In this document: positions 6,025 through 7,758 of the stretch, in pieces
Layout: every line of letters begins with the position of its first letter
Position numbering within the stretch: the first letter of the stretch is position 1
Assembly (NCBI GenBank): GCA_002702965.1
Contig: PADE01000139.1
Span: 65,962-73,719, forward strand
Source: Planctomycetaceae bacterium
GTDB taxonomy: Bacteria; Planctomycetota; Planctomycetia; Pirellulales; Pirellulaceae
Reading direction: 5' to 3'
Length of the DNA: 7,758 nt
The notes under the pieces: generated by a model
What the model was told of the DNA's origin: nothing
What the model saw: only the letters and a program-made list of their open reading frames with translations
The model's database searches: none
Translations under genes and position numbers: made by a program

Positions 6025-7008
6025 TCACATCGGGTTTACCCAGCATCGCAACGGCTGTTGTTGGATACCGGCCAGTAAGTTGTCGGCGGCAATTTCCGCC
6101 ATCCCGTTTCGACTGGAAACCGTACCACTTGCGATGTGTGGCGCAATCACGCAGTTGGGGAGCTGCACCAGCGGGTCTTTGAAATCAACCGGTTCGGGAT
6201 CTGTCACGTCCAGACCGGCAGCAAAAATCTCGCCCCCTACCAGAGCTTCATAGAGATCTTGCTGTCGGTGAATCGGTCCCCGCGCGCTGTTCACAAAGAC
6301 CGCCGTGCTCTTCATCTTGGCGAACGCGTCGCGATCAAACATGCCCTGTGTCTCTGGATTCAAGTCGACGTGCACCGAAACAAAGTCGGATTCCGAAAGT
6401 AAGGTGTCCCATTCGACCTGTTGCGCGTGACACTCTTCTTCAGCTACTTGATTGCGGAACTTGTCGACATAGAGGATGCGCATGCCCCACCCACCGTGAC
6501 AGCGACGTGCCAGCGCATGACCGATTCGGCCCATGCCGACGATCCCGAGAGTTTTGCCGACCAGATCCTGTCCGATGTGGCCCAGCGGCTCCCAGGTCTT
6601 CCAGTGCCCGCCGCGAACATATTCTTGAGCCTCGACAATCCGACGGGATGCCGAAATCAACAGCGCAAAGGCCATGTCGGCGGTCGCCTCGGTCAACACG
6701 CCGGGGGTGTTCCCAACACGGATTCGACGGCGCGTCGCCTCGTCGACATCGATGTTGTTGAATCCGACGGCGAAGTTGCTGATGACCTTCAACTGTGCTC
6801 CCGCGGCATCCATCAACTCGGCATTCACCTGTTCGGTCAATAACGACAAGATCCCGTCGCATCCCGCAACCTTTTCCAGTAGCACCTCGCGCGGTGGCGG
6901 CAGCGGCGCCTCCCACACTTCAGCCTCGCAATGATCGAGAATGATACGAAGCCCTGCCTCGGGAATAAGGCGGGTCACGAACACTCGTGGCCTGTTGTTC
7001 ACACCCAT
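6025..7008 (-). CDS. D-2-hydroxyacid dehydrogenase, glyoxylate/hydroxypyruvate reductase type
   Basis: This 327-residue NAD(P)-dependent enzyme of the D-isomer-specific 2-hydroxyacid dehydrogenase family reduces 2-keto acids to D-2-hydroxy acids in the cytoplasm. The substrate loop VGFNNID is at 81-87, the Rossmann motif GMGRIG at 158-163, and the catalytic Arg243 (SARG), Glu272 (DPEP) and His291 (APHIAS) are all present. VGFNNID and the overall length fit glyoxylate or hydroxypyruvate reductases (GyaR/GRHPR-like) better than phosphoglycerate dehydrogenase, which is usually longer with a C-terminal ACT domain. Asp182, near the end of the second Rossmann strand, hints at NADH rather than NADPH, which is an inference. 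GAGGGAG lies 8 bases before ATG 7008 and supports the start. It is the first gene of the minus-strand run that continues into the ABC exporter; a functional link to that exporter is not evident. Confidence 0.92.
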   Translation of the reverse strand: MGVNNRPRVFVTRLIPEAGLRIILDHCEAEVWEAPLPPPREVLLEKVAGCDGILSLLTEQVNAELMDAAGAQLKVISNFAVGFNNIDVDEATRRRIRVGNTPGVLTEATADMAFALLISASRRIVEAQEYVRGGHWKTWEPLGHIGQDLVGKTLGIVGMGRIGHALARRCHGGWGMRILYVDKFRNQVAEEECHAQQVEWDTLLSESDFVSVHVDLNPETQGMFDRDAFAKMKSTAVFVNSARGPIHRQQDLYEALVGGEIFAAGLDVTDPEPVDFKDPLVQLPNCVIAPHIASGTVSSRNGMAEIAADNLLAGIQQQPLRCWVNPM

Positions 7009-7016
7009 GGATCATG

Positions 7017-7023
7017 CTCCCTC
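7017..7023 (-). promoter_or_regulatory. Ribosome binding site for the hydroxyacid dehydrogenase gene
   Basis: GAGGGAG on the minus strand lies 8 bases before ATG 7008. It is the strongest Shine-Dalgarno match in the window. An ATG at 7015 overlaps the spacer but is out of frame. Confidence 0.55.
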
Positions 7024-7134
7024 TGAATTCCACAACCCCGCAGAACGTTGAGCATCGTACAGTGACGAAACTTGTGTTGTGCCTCAATCAGCTCTTAGCG
7101 AATATAACCCAATGAATCTTCGTGATGGGACACA

Positions 7135-7152
7135 CCGGGGGGTTTTTCCCGG
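7135..7152. other. Short GC-rich hairpin in the 246-base gap between the WYL and dehydrogenase genes
   Basis: CCGGG (7135-7139) and CCCGG (7148-7152) can pair across an 8-base loop. The gap from 7009 to 7254 holds no ORF that resembles a known protein, and should contain the promoter of the dehydrogenase-ABC run and the end of the WYL transcript. On the minus strand TATATT (around 7101-7106) could be a -10 box but I see no good -35 partner. The hairpin has no T-run on either strand, so its role is unclear. Confidence 0.25.
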
Positions 7153-7254
7153 CCGACCACCTCAACCGACGGCGCGGCGAGAGCCCACAGCCACCCCACG
7201 GAGCTCGAAATGGGGTAATCGCCCGTCCGAACCCTCCTTGCGCCGCAGCGAAGA

Positions 7255-7758
7255 TTATTTGCTCGACGCGTACCGACGCGCCAGCTGTTCGACCGTCTGC
7301 GCCATCCGCTGACGGCAGGAATCAGGCGAAAGTACTTCGGCCTCGGCTCCCAGCGCCAGGACTCGAGGAATCACCTCTAACTCGTGTGCGACCGAAAGGG
7401 TCAAGGTAATGCTTCCGTCGCTGTGCCGTTCGACTCGTTGACCGGGATGCCACGGATCTTCAATCACCCACGGGGCTGCCATGGCGGTGACTTTGATCGA
7501 TATTTCGATCGGTTGCTGGCCCGAGAAGATTCCGACATTTTGACGAAGGTAGTCCTCCAATTGAAAACCCTCGGGTGGTTTGAACCAGTCATCGAGAGCC
7601 ACCGCTTTCGTGAAACGGTCGAGCTTGAATCGGCGGATGGGTGTTTCGGTTTCGGGCGATTCCTGAGCCAGTGCCAGGATATACAGGCTCGACTGAAAAT
7701 AGACGACCCCCAGCGGTTCGATGCGGCGGCGAGAGATCGGTTTGCCGATCGACTGATA
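7255..7758 (-). CDS. WYL-domain transcriptional regulator, C-terminal part, truncated by window edge
   Basis: The frame is open from the right edge to the TAA at 7255-7257, giving 167 visible residues; the GTG at 7602 is internal. The visible N-terminal part carries the WYL-domain core: RRRIEPLGVVY (10-20), then SLYILALA (24-31), where the family's W-Y-L triplet appears as L-Y-I, and IRRFKLDRF (41-49), the conserved basic strand. The rest (about 60-165) fits the WCX extension found at the C-terminus of these regulators. The missing N-terminus should hold a helix-turn-helix of DeoR/YafY type. Proteins of this group bind DNA and sense ligands such as nucleic acid fragments or nucleotides through the WYL domain. 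It is in the same direction as the dehydrogenase but 246 bases away, so regulation of that gene is possible but unproven. Confidence 0.85.
   Translation of the reverse strand, partial: YQSIGKPISRRRIEPLGVVYFQSSLYILALAQESPETETPIRRFKLDRFTKAVALDDWFKPPEGFQLEDYLRQNVGIFSGQQPIEISIKVTAMAAPWVIEDPWHPGQRVERHSDGSITLTLSVAHELEVIPRVLALGAEAEVLSPDSCRQRMAQTVEQLARRYASSK

Noticed and set aside
7079..7409. Plus-strand ORFs in the gap before and over the WYL gene
   Set aside because: Their proline- and arginine-rich composition is typical of antisense frames of GC-rich sequence; no domain, no ribosome binding site, and they run into the WYL gene on the other strand.
1..7758. Mobile element, CRISPR array, tRNA or defence system
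   Set aside because: No transposase or integrase signatures, no spaced direct repeats, no cloverleaf-like sequence and no defence domain were seen on either strand.

Overview
The window looks like a stretch of chromosome from a bacterium of the Planctomycetota (Pirellula/Rhodopirellula-like). This is an inference. It rests on a DUF447-family protein (known mainly from methanogenic archaea, planctomycetes and methylotrophs with tetrahydromethanopterin C1 metabolism), a soluble multi-PAS HisKA_3 kinase, a stand-alone STAS protein, moderately high GC by eye, and several genes with no clear Shine-Dalgarno sequence. No tRNA, rRNA, insertion sequence, CRISPR array or phage gene was seen. Coding density is high and the longest non-coding stretch is about 246 bases.

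Left part, + strand (1-1591): the C-terminus of aminodeoxychorismate synthase component I (PabB) overlaps by one base the start of its glutamine amidotransferase partner (PabA/TrpG type). A DUF447 protein follows 51 bases later. PabA and PabB make 4-amino-4-deoxychorismate, the precursor of p-aminobenzoate, which feeds folate and, where present, methanopterin. The DUF447 neighbour makes the methanopterin link worth testing.

Middle part, + strand (1716-3954): a small STAS-domain protein (anti-sigma-factor-antagonist type) is followed 8 bases later by a 620-residue soluble sensor histidine kinase with three PAS-like domains and a HisKA_3/HATPase core. They are probably co-transcribed and may form one signalling unit. 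No response regulator lies in the window.

Right part, - strand (7758 down to 3998): the C-terminal part of a WYL-domain transcriptional regulator enters from the right edge. After a 246-base gap comes a D-2-hydroxyacid dehydrogenase (glyoxylate/hydroxypyruvate reductase type), then an ABC-2-type exporter encoded as an ATPase and a membrane permease. The last three genes are spaced 85 and 82 bases apart and could be one operon. The permease gene converges on the kinase gene, with a weak terminator-like structure between them.

Overall these are recognisable families in ordinary chromosomal arrangement. The points most worth following are the pab-DUF447 neighbourhood, the STAS/HisKA_3 pair, and a few non-coding palindromes. 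I found no convincing new mobile or defence system.
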